Below are positions 46,850 through 57,693 of a stretch of DNA of 64,000 nt, one piece after another. This DNA is from Sipunculus nudus (taxonomy: Eukaryota > Annelida > Sipuncula > Golfingiida > Sipunculidae). Position 1 is the stretch's first letter. Every line of letters begins with the position of its first letter. The position numbers and the translations under genes are program-made. The stretch covers positions 72,257,176 through 72,321,175 of the forward strand of contig CM049316.1 of the NCBI GenBank assembly GCA_026874595.1, in the 5' to 3' direction. A model generated the notes under the pieces. That model was not told the DNA's origin, did not search any database, and saw only the letters and a program-made list of their open reading frames with translations.

Positions 46850-47400
46850 GTCAGCTGAGCTAAAAATGACAATGCACATTTTTGAAGGACATCCCTGGAT
46901 GTCAAGACAGCAGATTCCAAGTCAAACATAAACGTTTTGTACCCTGTCTGACTGTCTGGGTGTTAAATTAATAGTTTCTAGGTCTAACGGTTACGATTCG
47001 TTCCCTGTTAACGGACGGGTTGCTTCATCTGAAGGTATCAAGTAGAGAGCTTAAAATCATGCATTTAGCCAATAGGCTTTAGATATAGGTTACAGTGAAC
47101 TTATTCTATTTTCAGCTGCTACCTTTTGTGCCCATTAGAATAATTGGTGATGAAATCACGTTCTTTCACACAGCTTGCAGAATATAGGGCACAATGACAT
47201 TATTTCAGGTTTCCAATAAGGAACCTCGCTGGATCTTGATCAAATTAGAATTTTTTAGGTCCAGCTGTAACCAATCATGCAAATCTGTCCTTGACGGTGC
47301 TCAAATCATGTTTGTTCATATATTATTGCAGTGAATTGGTCAATATGACCTAATTCAAGGTGTCCAAGGAGACTTTTTTTGGGACCTCCCTGGATATAAA
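46850..47400 (+). repeat. decayed copies of the 1-580 / 45.2-kb repeat family
   Basis: Phrases such as CAGTCAGCTGAGCTAAAAAT, GGACATCCCTGGATGTCAA, CAGATTCCAAGTC, CCCTGTTAACGGACGG, TTTCAGGTTTCCAA and GACCTCCCTGGATATAAATT recur in family order and + orientation with many changes. Confidence 0.7.
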
Positions 47401-49340
47401 TTAAGAAGAAATGTGAAATTATTCTTATAAGAAATGTGGAATTATCCTAAAAGTTTCTTTACGATGCAATATATCCCTCTAAATTGCAAAGAGTTTACCG
47501 GGGGCGTATCTTTTTTTTGCAAGCCATACTAGATCACTAAATAATCGAAGCCATATTTCGACCACGAAGTAACAAATAGACAATTTTTATGCAGATGAAA
47601 TTCCTAAGACCTTTTTATCCTCCCTTACGAGAAGCACCTACTTATCACAAAGGCAGAACGAGTATAAAAACTACCATGACCATCGATACATTACTGATGT
47701 ATAGAATCTTAACGATCAAAAAAACTATGTATGCTGAGATCTAGAAGATTATGAGACAGTGACCAGGAAGCGAAAATTAAAGTTTCTCCGACAAAGCCGG
47801 GATATGTTTCTTATTCACATCTCAGATTGAACAAGAAATCTGGATTCTATGAAATGCGAAGGTCATTTTTGTGGGATGCTCTCCAAACCGTGTTTGCATT
47901 CACTTATGCGGTCCATATTCTCCGGTTAATTCGTGCTTAATATTATAAGTCACTGCACATTTGTGAATATTCCTTGATGACGTTCCTGAATCCGAGTGAT
48001 GTGCCTGATCCACAAAAATTCGTATCGATTCTTTATTAGCCCATTCCCGAAATTCTCTGAAAATTTCAAGATATTTCCTTCCTTATTCCATTCCTCATTG
48101 CATGAGTAATGTTGTCAACAAATACACAATCACACACACAAACACATGGACGGGGTTGAATTCATATCCTCTTGTCAATAAATTAATCATTTCTTGACTC
48201 TAAATACGTTGGCACCGTGGACCACATAATACATCAGCCGCCACCGCTGCCGGAGGTAATTAGTATTAGAGGTGAGGGGTCTAAACATAATACGACCTGC
48301 ACCACACCGCCCGCAGCAGCGGAAGTCCTTCAGTGTTTGAAATACAAAAAGATGAAGTGTTAACCAGTGTTAAGTCACATAGGAGGCAAAGCTCAGCGTT
48401 AAGACGTTGGGAGTGAGCGCTCTCTTATAAAAAGATAATAAAGGGGATTCACTATTAGAACACAACAAAGCGCATTATGATTATATATAACATTTGGGTA
48501 TTCTTAACGGTAAAGCGAGATAAAACTGTTCAGATTAAAGTCGTAGAGTTAATTATATAAGTGTAATTAGTTTAATTGGCTTCATACATGCCACATTTCA
48601 AGATACCGTTTTAGTTTAATTTAAAGTGCACAAAGTTCTAATCAAGCGTTCACTGTCAGCGTAAAATGACAGCATTCTAGCTTTTATAAAATATAATTAT
48701 CATCAATGAATTATGAATGAAAATATGGTTAAAAATATATACATATATTATTCCAGGAATATAACAATACTGTAAATTTATACCAGGGCTATGGAATTAT
48801 ATTGTGTATAGCCTTGATCGATGAAATTCCATTATATACTCATGAGCAAAAAAGTGTTTATTTATTTTTAGTCTGTGAACGGAACAAATTTTCAAATGTA
48901 AGAACTGCCAAAACCAAGAACTGCAAAATAATTTCCATTTACAGCTACACAAATACGGTTCAGCTGCACAGACACATAATATTTATAATTGTCTATAAAA
49001 TATTCTTTACTCTATATATTATATATATATTAATAGTATATTTTATATATATATATTAAAAGTATATATTTATAAACATATATATACACACTCACACACT
49101 CATCGAGTGTTGATTATAAATCGATGGATGGTTTATTATTTAAGACATATATTACAGGCTTTATTGAAATCCCCATATATCGAACTTTGGGTAAGACGAA
49201 GTATGTTCATCGGTTGAGTGACAGAGGCACATTGATTGTTTTCAGTCTCTGAGAGTCTAGTTCCCACAAACAGATCTCAAACAATGCCCATCTCACAGTA
49301 CTGGTACATTTAAAGAACTGATCTCTCACTTGGCGTTTGA
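47401..49340. other. intergenic DNA, no gene seen
   Basis: AT-rich with short TA runs near 49020-49085. The 85-codon frame at 48802 has no domain. Confidence 0.4.
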
Positions 49341-49359
49341 TTGACAGTTCTCTATAATT

Positions 49360-49516
49360 ATGGGCGTGGCTTAACCTGATGACGGTGCTTGGTCTGTCAG
49401 GTGTGGTTTATCTTTACATATATAACAGCTACCGCGTCTCAAGACTACAGGTGTCGAGCAAATAAATCCAGCGAGTCCTTAATTAAACAGAAGACTGGAA
49501 AAAAGACTTTAACAAG
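49360..49516 (+). promoter_or_regulatory. candidate core promoter and untranslated first exon
   Basis: A GC/KLF-type box GGGCGTGGC at 49362-49370, a TATA-like CATATATAAC at 49416-49425, a likely start about 30 bases on, and a purine-rich untranslated stretch end in AACAAG|GTAGGA with the donor at 49517. The next strong acceptor before a recognised start codon is at 57574, so it could be the first exon of the GPCR gene, with an 8-kb intron. The link is an inference. Confidence 0.3.
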
Positions 49517-49839
49517 GTAGGACATTCTTGTATATAGCCCTTGAACGTATAATGTGATTCACAACAGTTAAATGATAAAATAATTTTAGTTTTTTGCCAA
49601 TGAATGATAAGCAATAATGTTTAAAATAATCAGGAGTCATTTGTCATTTTGTAATTCATTCACCCCCCCCCCCCCCCAAAAATAAAAAATGATATATTGC
49701 TGCCATATTAGGGTATAAGGTTGGTTTCTAAGGCACCCTAACGTCAGTTTTGAGCACCTGCATCACTTTTTGTTTCGTTCTTTTTGTTTAATTTTCCGTA
49801 GTATTTTTCTTATGAACTCCCTTTAGCTGTTTACCAATT

Positions 49840-49990
49840 ATCTCTAGCTCAGCTGACTGAAAGTCACCTCCGCTATAGCGATCATTCTTTCTCCGTCGTC
49901 CGTTGGTTTGTCCGTCTGTCTGCTTGTCTGTCTCTCTGTCCGTTAACAGGACACACATCCTAACCGCAGGACCTAGAATCTTCTATTATT
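49840..49990 (-). repeat. tail of the 45.2-kb repeat family, - orientation
   Basis: On the - strand it reads AGAAGATTCTAGGTCC, GTTAACGGACAGAG, GACAGACGGACAAACC, GATCGCTATAGC and CAGTCAGCTGAGCTAGAG, colinear with 45345-45465. Confidence 0.85.
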
Positions 49991-50966
49991 ATTATTATTA
50001 TTATAATTATAATTATAATTATTATTATGTAACATTTCAATAGAAATATTTTTTTTTTTGGTTAAATAACTGTTTAACCACTTTTTTTTAATTAAGCTAA
50101 TTAAAGATACGTAGGGGAGGAAATGAGAGAGGGAGACCCCCTCCCATATTAAGAAAATTTGTTAAATATGCAATGTACGACTGGGATTCCTTGATGCGTA
50201 TAAAACAGATATTTTAGTTTCTTGAATGTTTTATACAATGTTTTATAGGCCTCTGGCCTATAAAAAATACTGCAAATATTGTATGAACAAGTCGTTATGC
50301 TCGGGTAAGATTATGGAAAAGTTACAATGCTGAACGATTGTATCAAGTAATAAAATTAACCATATAAAGGACATGTTCTTTAATATCATAGGATATATAC
50401 TAATAAGGATACTTCATAATGTATATTTGTAACGTAGGGTAAAGACAAATTGTCAATTAATGGCAATTCTGCTCTGATTAAAAGATAGCTAAGGAAAATA
50501 CGAAAAGGCAATGTAAAAGGTCCTAGGACACAGGGTAAGAATAGGGTTTTTTTGCATAATTATCTCAATGCTAACTCTTCAATTCAATTAAATCTTATAG
50601 CTGCCATGTGCTTTAATTAACAACAAGTGTTTTTTGCATCATAAACCTTAAAAAGATAATTTTCGTCGTTCTCTCGTGGTGTGCTCTTGAGAGTCGCTGA
50701 ATGGTGTCTTGTTGGCATGACTGTCTTGTGATCTCCCAGCAGCCCCTGACTTTGCCCTAGCTTGTGATGTGTCTCCAACATGCACATATGGTAGCTGTAA
50801 CCAATACACATGAACACAACATTAATTATTAGCTTCAACAAAGAACATAAGTGACCATGCATGCTCATAAAAAATAAACAAATATCATGCACGATCGTAA
50901 CATCAAATATAAAAATTTATTCAAAGTCTTTAAAAAATACAATAAAAACAGTTAAAACAAAAATAT

Positions 50967-50969
<3 letters not shown>
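49991..50969. other. intergenic DNA with an ATT microsatellite
   Basis: (TTA)/(ATT)-rich simple repeat at 49984-50028. Nothing else was recognised, including the small - strand frame at 50617-50892. Confidence 0.45.

Positions 50970-51039
<70 letters not shown>
50970..51039. repeat. (TA)n microsatellite
   Basis: A pure TA run of 70 bases. Confidence 0.97.
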
Positions 51040-51041
<2 letters not shown>

Positions 51042-51289
51042 CTTTTTGTAGGGTTGAATCAATATATCGATAAGCAACATCGATACGGTTACCGATATGC
51101 ATTGCATGCATGCTGTATCGTATAATATCTTCTCACAACCCTAGATACAGCCCTAACCTAAACTATAATCTGAATTATTTATGTGTTGTGTGTTGGTTTA
51201 TAAGAGTTGGTGTGTGTGTGTGTGTTTTAACTGTTAATTTTTATCCTTTAAGAAAATTTTATCCAGAGCGCGGTATATAAGCAAAAATG

Positions 51290-52370
51290 ATAATGCAACC
51301 ATTGAAGCTTGGTAAAAGAAATTTCGAAAAAGTTCAATACTGTGAAAATGTAAATACGACCTTTCCTCTGAAGTCACCCATGCCCATGTACCCAACGCTA
51401 TTTTTAAAGGTATATGCCTTTATCCGAAACTACATCTCATGAACACCTAGGATTAATTCTAATACTGTAGCGCTCTTGGTCGTCTCATATACATTATATT
51501 GATGATAAAGGTCGTAAAAGATTCAGCTTGTTAAAAAACTTAAAATATCGCCTCAAAAGAATTACCTTAGACTTTATATACAAGTCATACGTGAGACCGA
51601 TTCTCAAATATACTATATTTAATTTAATAACTGCACCACTGGGATTTCTAACGATCTGGAAAAGGAAAATACGAAGCTGGCAAGATCGTTGTTGGTGCCC
51701 TTTTGATAGAAAGGGCGAAAAATTGCTCAAAGAACTGGGTCTGCCATCTTTACAGAATCGGAGAACCCAGGCAAAGCGTGCCTGCTATACAAGATATATA
51801 ATTTTATGTGTCCTTCGTTTCTGTTCGACTGGCTGCCACCACTATATAGTTTCAACCATTACAAAAATATCCCGAGAAACAGAGGTCACATTCAACCTCC
51901 CTTTGCGAGAACAAACCGATACAAACTGTCCTTCTTTCCTACATGTGTAACCGGTTTTAACCAACTAGGCCTGTCCTTTCGCCAGTCAAAAACAGTGGCT
52001 TCATTCAAGCGTGGAGTTCTGAAATATCCAGCTAAACCTCCGGTTTATTTCATCTAAGCAGACGTCGCGATAAGTGCATGTTGGCACAGCTTTGCCTTGG
52101 TCATAGCCCCTTAAATAACCTGTTTCGCAACAGCCTCTCACTCTAACTAGTGGCCAGTCTGTCACGAAATTGAAGATATTGAACATTTCTTTCATCGAAT
52201 ATCTTGAGTAACATGCTGCTCGACATACACTCCTGGCTAAGTTTATGGCTGTTATATCTGACGCCATACAAACCTATAACATTATTCAGATAAATCTCAA
52301 TAGCTGAGAATTCTTCATATCAACGATAACATTTTTATGAGGGCTTAACACTTGAACAATGTACTAAAAT
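51290..52370 (+). pseudogene. degenerate LINE 3' end (RT C-terminus and terminal Cys/His region)
   Basis: From about 51360 broken frames give FPLKSPMPMYPTLFLK, then HEHLGLIL, a stop, and WSSHIHYIDDKGRKRF. These correspond to the HLGL...W..HI region after the RT palm. LLKNLKYRL and YKSYVRPILKY follow, then EKLLKELGLPSLQNRR. A frame change near 51800 leads to DWLPP and RTNRYKLSFFP, and SKTVASFKRGV. 52060-52330 gives RRDKCMLAQLCLGHSPLNN and, after shifts, CHEIEDIEHFFHR and INDNIFM, matching the terminal C..-.EDxxHF motif of Jockey/CR1-like LINEs. At least three frameshifts and several stops mark it as dead. Confidence 0.8.
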
Positions 52371-53700
52371 GTCAAACGAGGTCCACGACGTCGTTATTTC
52401 CAGCAGGAGATTCCTTAATTTATCCAACGTTATTATATACATGCCCGTTCATTCTATTGCCGAATTGATTCTTTAATTGTACTACATGCCTACTCTCTTT
52501 GAAGTTAACAATTCTTGCTTGTTTTTTAACCGATGTTTTCAAATCTGGCTTTTCCTAGGTACATGTATTACGACTACTTCATTTCCCCGTAGGTTAATTT
52601 GTTGCATATTGTTTACTTTTTGTGTTTCCTAACTTGTCTAACTTCACTTTGTAGGCATGTTAGAAAACACTCATTATAGAGCTTGGTGCTATCTGTATAA
52701 TCTAAAAATGTAAGTTTAAACTAAACATAAAATGAAATATACAGTTCAAATGAAGCGTATCGTCGATACGTATCGAGTATCGCTTCAAGTGTATCGCAAT
52801 ACGTATTGTACCTGAATATGTTGACTGGTACCAAACCCTATTTATTTTATTTACTCGCAGAAATCAGAGATAAGAAATATCCTGGTAATACTGGAGTAAA
52901 AGCTAATATAACTTAGGACACACTGTTGTGTACATGCACGACACATTGGGGTGGGGCTTTTAGCATCAGTTACAGGGTGTTCACATCCTAAGTTACGCAT
53001 CACTTCTTTTAATTTTTTATGTGAAGAAGCATTTAGTACTGACATCCTTCATTAAACTTTGTCATGTATCGTGGTGCCGTGTTGCTTGAACTAGTACATA
53101 GACAAAACCACGTGTTGTATTTCGATAAGAGCTACAAGCTACCATATAACCATATATACTGGTCACATTAGGCATTGTTTGCTCAATACATTCTGTAGCA
53201 AGTTATTCTAGATGTCAGTTTCATTGAAGCACTTGTTAGTTCATGGTCAACGGTAATTGAACTATAACAGAACATTACTCAAACATTAGTTGCAGACTAC
53301 AAGGACGATTAAATACCAATGTCCAATCAAAGACTCAAATGAAATAACATGAGAATAATCCACAAGGCATCACTGACGTGCCGTAAACTCATACTGAGTG
53401 ACACCAGTATCCACGTATGAACAACTTATCGTGTCTATGTTCAAAACAGCGATTTTATCAGCGATAGACCATTTTCCCCTCAGGTAGACCACGGCTGATG
53501 AGCACCAACCACACAGGATCGACGTAAGCCACGCTGGCGCCCTCTGCCTTGACTCTTGACACATTTGAGGAACGTCCCTTTACACAGACACTCACTGAGT
53601 TGCAACGCCGTGCCGATGGTATCCCTGAAAATCTCCGACAAGCTAATAGACTGACACAACCTGCTGCCTCACCTATCCAGAAGTGAACGCATATATATAT
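52371..53700. other. intergenic DNA, no supported gene
   Basis: A plus-strand open stretch at about 53530-53688 (LTLDTFEERPFTQTLTELQ..., ending in TGA) has coding-like composition. It lacks a start, a convincing acceptor and any recognised domain, and it ends just before the TA tract. Confidence 0.35.
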
Positions 53701-53701
53701 A

Positions 53702-53704
<3 letters not shown>

Positions 53705-53752
<48 letters not shown>
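53705..53752. repeat. (TA)n microsatellite
   Basis: A pure TA run forming the 3' tail, on the - strand, of the Penelope-like end that follows. Confidence 0.97.
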
Positions 53753-53755
<3 letters not shown>

Positions 53756-54315
53756 AACAGTGACGCCTTTTAGATAGACTAACTAGTTTATTAACACACG
53801 AGCTTTCGAAGTACAAAGACTTCTTCGTCAGGTGGTAATTAAGTGGGAACGTGTATAGAGATTATATATGATGAAACGACAATGTATAGAGTCCATAATG
53901 CCAGAAACTGTATTTACATGCTGAGTGGATATTTAGTTATATTATAACCATGATGCCCTGGGTGAGTGGGATACAGTGAGTACACATCGCTTTACTCGGG
54001 AATTCCGCGAAACCGAATGGAGGTCGACGTCATCCATATTATGACGTCACGTTGAAGGATCGCCCGATCCAAAGTGCGGCCCTCCATGGTACAGCCCGCC
54101 ATTACCAGTGGTAGTTCCTAACCAAGTCCCCTGTCGAATGCCAAAATCGGTCCGATTAATCGGTCGAGGGTGGGCTGCGAGCCGGATACCCAACCCTACT
54201 CCCTCTATGAGGGAGGGGGAAGTACGATATCCCATTGCTCTGTTCGGCCCAGGAGTGGTCTCTCCCGCCCCGACCATCGGGCCTGTTAGATGTTCCATGC
54301 TAGGCCGCCGGTATG
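53753..54315 (-). mobile_element. Penelope-like element 3' end with hammerhead-like core
   Basis: On the - strand 53860-53753 reads ACGTTCCCACTTAATTACCA, then CTGACGA, GAAG...CTTC, GAAA, GTGTTAATAAACTAGTTAGT, and passes into (TA)n. It matches 32690-32800 in the opposite orientation. CTGACGA and GAAA fit the hammerhead core, but stem II needs a bulged A and stem III is poor, so cleavage is doubtful. The GC-richer segment 54050-54310 lies upstream on the same strand and has an open - strand frame of unknown nature that may be the element's body. Confidence 0.55.
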
Positions 54316-55200
54316 CAAAGGAAAAATAAACAAAAACGTAAGTAACATAATAAGGCTAAATTAAGAAACATAAAACAAGTGATGATTATGCAAAAATGTT
54401 GTAACAGATATAAACAAGATTTTTACAACATGTCCCAGAGCAATGAATGTTGTGCGTGTGGCCCTAATAAGGAAACCCAGGATAAATAAGACGTTGCATC
54501 TCATAACGCTTCATCACCACTTCTGCGTGTGAGAGTTATGTATAAAGACAAGCACTCCTGACACATTTGTTCAGACCCGTACGTTACAAAGGACGGTGAT
54601 CTCACTGAGACCACGACGACGAAAAAGAATATCCAGGTCACTGAATGATCGCAAATATATAGAACAACCGTCTGCGTGACAGAAATGGAGACCTTACAGC
54701 CCTCCTACGGCACATTGAAATGTTATTTTTTGCATAATTTCATCGACCTGAGGTCGCTCTGATTGAGACCTGTACCTCAGCAGGCTACTCACACCACGAC
54801 ATAACAGCTGCCCAGGGGCCCACGCCGCCAGGATTCCACTGACTCTGGATTGTCAGAAAGTACAGACACTCAAGCAAAGAGATACAGGAAGGGGAAGATG
54901 ATTGGAGCACTGTTAGAAGATCCGTCCAAAGTGGAGTAGCTTAGGGCACATCCAGAGTGTTTATAACAAGACGCTGAAGCCCTATCACAATAGTATTAAA
55001 CGGGAAGCCCAGTTGAGGGAAAAAGCGAGGAGCTGTGGAAAGATGCCAGCGTCCGTTGTTTGTAATAACTGAGCCTGTGTACTTGCTTGGGTCGATTCGT
55101 CAAGTCAAAGTCCGGCCTATGCAGGAAAGGACCGAGTGGACAACTAGATCATTAGTTCATGAGGGCCAACATTGTTCCAATGATTCTAACAAGGTCATTG
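54316..55200. other. intergenic DNA, no gene seen
   Basis: No domain, splice context or repeat was recognised. Confidence 0.4.
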
Positions 55201-55204
55201 TATA

Positions 55205-55575
55205 ATAAATACAGAGAACGTGTCATAGGAAGTACGTTCTCCTACGTTCTATCTTGACACTACCTTTGTCACGGTGTACAGTAAATTTGAAGCCCGTGTC
55301 CAAATAGTACGCTCTCCTCAGTTCTGTCTTGACACTACCTTTGTCACGGTCTACAATAAATTTAGAGCAAGTATCCTAGGAAGTACGCTCTCCTCAGGTC
55401 AATCTTGACACTACCTTTCTCCCGGCGTTCAAAAAATTTATAGCCAATGTTCAACAGGTGTGTGTTGACATTGCTCGTGTCACGGCGTATAGTAAATTGA
55501 TAACCCGTGTTCTATCAATATGCATGCCTCAGCTGTATGCTGACAATACCTGTGTCATGGGGTGCAAAACGTTTC
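55205..55575 (+). repeat. minisatellite, ~75-bp unit, about five copies
   Basis: Units carry CTTGACACTACCTTTGTCAC (first ones), AGTAAATT and AGTACGCTCTCCTCAG. Their CTTGACAC landmarks fall near 55253, 55328 and 55404, with degenerate forms near 55464 and 55538. Confidence 0.85.
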
Positions 55576-55899
55576 GCCTCCTTTATCCAGGAAGGATGTC
55601 ATATTCAGCTTCAAGTCATTCTTGCCTGCCTAAATCTATACAAATATTGTTCTTTGAAAAAGCATGGATTTATGCTCACTTTTTTTAAACATTTGATCAA
55701 TTTATTTTTGACCAACCATTCACTAATGATTAAACTTATTTTTTTACCCTAATACTGAAACCCACAAGATTCATGTCGACAAAATTAATAAAGCCGAGGC
55801 ATTTTTCATGTGGTAATTTGTGTATGTGGTAACAGCGATGTGCAAAGAATATTGACCATAATTAACACATAGATAGCATGAAACTTGCGCTCAATCTAA

Positions 55900-56420
55900 T
55901 GCAGCAGACACTGTTGTCCGGGCACAGCAGTCCTCAACACCAACATCTCCTGACAGACCCTGTCACCCGGACGCAGCAGATCTCAACACCAACAACTTTT
56001 GACAGATATGTAACCCAGGGACAGCAGACTCTTACATTAACATCTTCTTAGAAGCAATGTCACCCGGGCACAGCAGACCTGAACACAGCATCGTATGACA
56101 GACGCCGTCACCCGGACGCAACAGAATTTATCATCAACATCTTCTGACAGACACTGTGACCCGGACGCAGCAGATATTTACACCGACATCTTTGACAGAC
56201 GCCGTCACCAGGGCGCAGCAGATATCAACACCAACATCTTCTGACAGACACTGTCACCCGGACGCAACAGACTTTAACATCAACATCTTCTGGCAGACAC
56301 TGTCATCCGGGTGCAGCAGACTCTGACATTAACATCTTCTGACAGACACTGTCACCCTTGCGCAGCAGTTATCAACACCGATATCTTCTGATAGACACCG
56401 TCACACGGACGCAACAGATT
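55900..56420 (+). repeat. minisatellite, ~48-bp unit, about eleven copies
   Basis: Units of the form CAGCAGA..TCAACACCAACATCTTCTGACAGACACTGTCACCCGGACG (quoted in pieces) recur, with CAGCAG landmarks at 55925, 55974, 56022, 56071, 56119 and on to 56409. Although 48 is a multiple of three, the longest frame breaks after a few units through length changes. A coding repeat is not supported. Confidence 0.9.
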
Positions 56421-57225
56421 TAAAACGAATTAGGTGTTTTGTTCGGATCTGCCTTATGATTCAGGTCCACGAAGGACCTTCAGGAAAAGTCACAAATGTG
56501 TATTTACTGATCCACGAATAATTGTGATTAGGGCGAATAGGTGAAAAAAAACACGGGTTTGGGAAACATCTGCATGAATGAACCTGGGAATTAGCCCGAA
56601 TAAGAAAACTCAGACACATTTTTGGGAGCCTCCCACATTAAAACCACCGCCGTCATTGCGGTTGCATAAATTCCTGAAAATGCATATTTCTTGTTTGTTT
56701 GTTTAGATGGGCGTAGGTGTGGATATGTTTGTTTGCATGTAAGTATGTTAAGGCTTGTTCGTGTGTCTGCATGTATGTATGTATGTATATGTGTGTAAAA
56801 CCTTAATAGTTTAATTTCATTTTCCATGCGTAATTGCAAAAATTAAATTTAACTCAAAACGTCAATTTCAATATTAAAAGAAACCCAACTTAATTTTCAA
56901 TCGTATGGATTTCTTTATCCACTAACTCTATATTTGTAAGGTCATGTATATATTACAAATTTCGGGAATTTTATGAAAGCGTTCTAGATGATCAACATGA
57001 CTATATAGTCCATGCGAATTTGAGAGCATGGGTGGGAAGGTGGATGTGTCCCTCGCCTTGGGCTCTTATTGTCTTTCATCCTTGTTAAGCAACCAAAATT
57101 ATGATATGTGGAGAAAATCTTAAGGGCACATGGAAAATTAAACAGAAGCACTATGACATGTGGACACATTTGCAGGCGAACATAAAAACTAAAACACGTA
57201 AAGAAATATGACCAAAAGTTTAGAA
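56421..57225. other. sequence upstream of the GPCR start exon, no gene seen
   Basis: Contains short TGTATG runs near 56770. No exon was recognised. Confidence 0.4.
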
Positions 57226-57490
57226 TTTTATTTTTGAGCAAGAAAGAAACATAAAACACTCCAGAACCAATCCCCACCGAGGTATGCATGAGAGCAAACA
57301 CTGATCTAAATTTGAATGAAATCGGATAAAATTAAGGAAAGTTATCGCACGGAAACAAAAAAGCCTGACGGACGGACAGAGAGCCAGAGAGACAGATAGA
57401 CGGACAAACAGACAGACAGGCAGACGGACAGAGAGACAGAACAATCCCAAATCAATGTCCCCCGCATCCGCGGAGCGGGGGACATTAATA
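57226..57490 (+). repeat. dispersed repeat with GACGGACG tail and terminal hairpin
   Basis: TTTGAGCAAGAAA, AAATTTGAATGAAATCGGAT, AAGTTATCGCACGGAAAC, GACGGACGGACAGAGAG and AGACAGACAGGCAGACGGAC lead to a perfect 12-bp hairpin: AATGTCCCCCGC at 57454-57465 and GCGGGGGACATT at 57475-57486. The layout resembles repeats I associate with mollusc genomes. It ends about 90 bases before the GPCR start exon. Confidence 0.7.
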
Positions 57491-57578
57491 GGTCCTTGCT
57501 ATAGAGAAAATGTGCTTATCACTGTTACTGAAACACACCTTTTAAAAATGTCTTTTTTTTATCTATCTTGACAGAACC

Positions 57579-57693
57579 ATGACGTTCAGGGTGCGTCTGT
57601 TGGCCTATCTAATGCTGTACTCAGCCCTCGATACTGCAATGCCAGAAATTGTGACAAACCACGGTCTGCCGGCGACGCGTCCTGCTCTACAAG
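57579..57693 (+). CDS. GPCR gene, coding exon 1 (signal peptide)
   Basis: The ATG at 57579 lies four bases after an acceptor (TTTTATCTATCTTGACAG), so the 5' UTR must be spliced from upstream. It codes MTFRVRLLAYLMLYSALDTA and 18 more residues, and ends CTACAAG|GTCAGA in phase 1. The in-frame join to the large exon at 59066 supports this start over the ATG at 58948, which lies in the intron. Confidence 0.85.

Noticed and set aside
53530-53688. + strand open stretch with coding-like composition ending in TGA
   Set aside because: Only about 52 codons, no start, no convincing acceptor and no recognised domain, while the opposite strand is also open.
54047-54298. Gly-rich - strand frame and an overlapping + frame
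   Set aside because: Both strands are open because the segment is GC-richer. It is probably the body of the adjacent Penelope-like element rather than a host gene.
56591-57301. - strand frames before the GPCR gene
   Set aside because: They read through short TGTATG runs and a dispersed repeat, with no domain.
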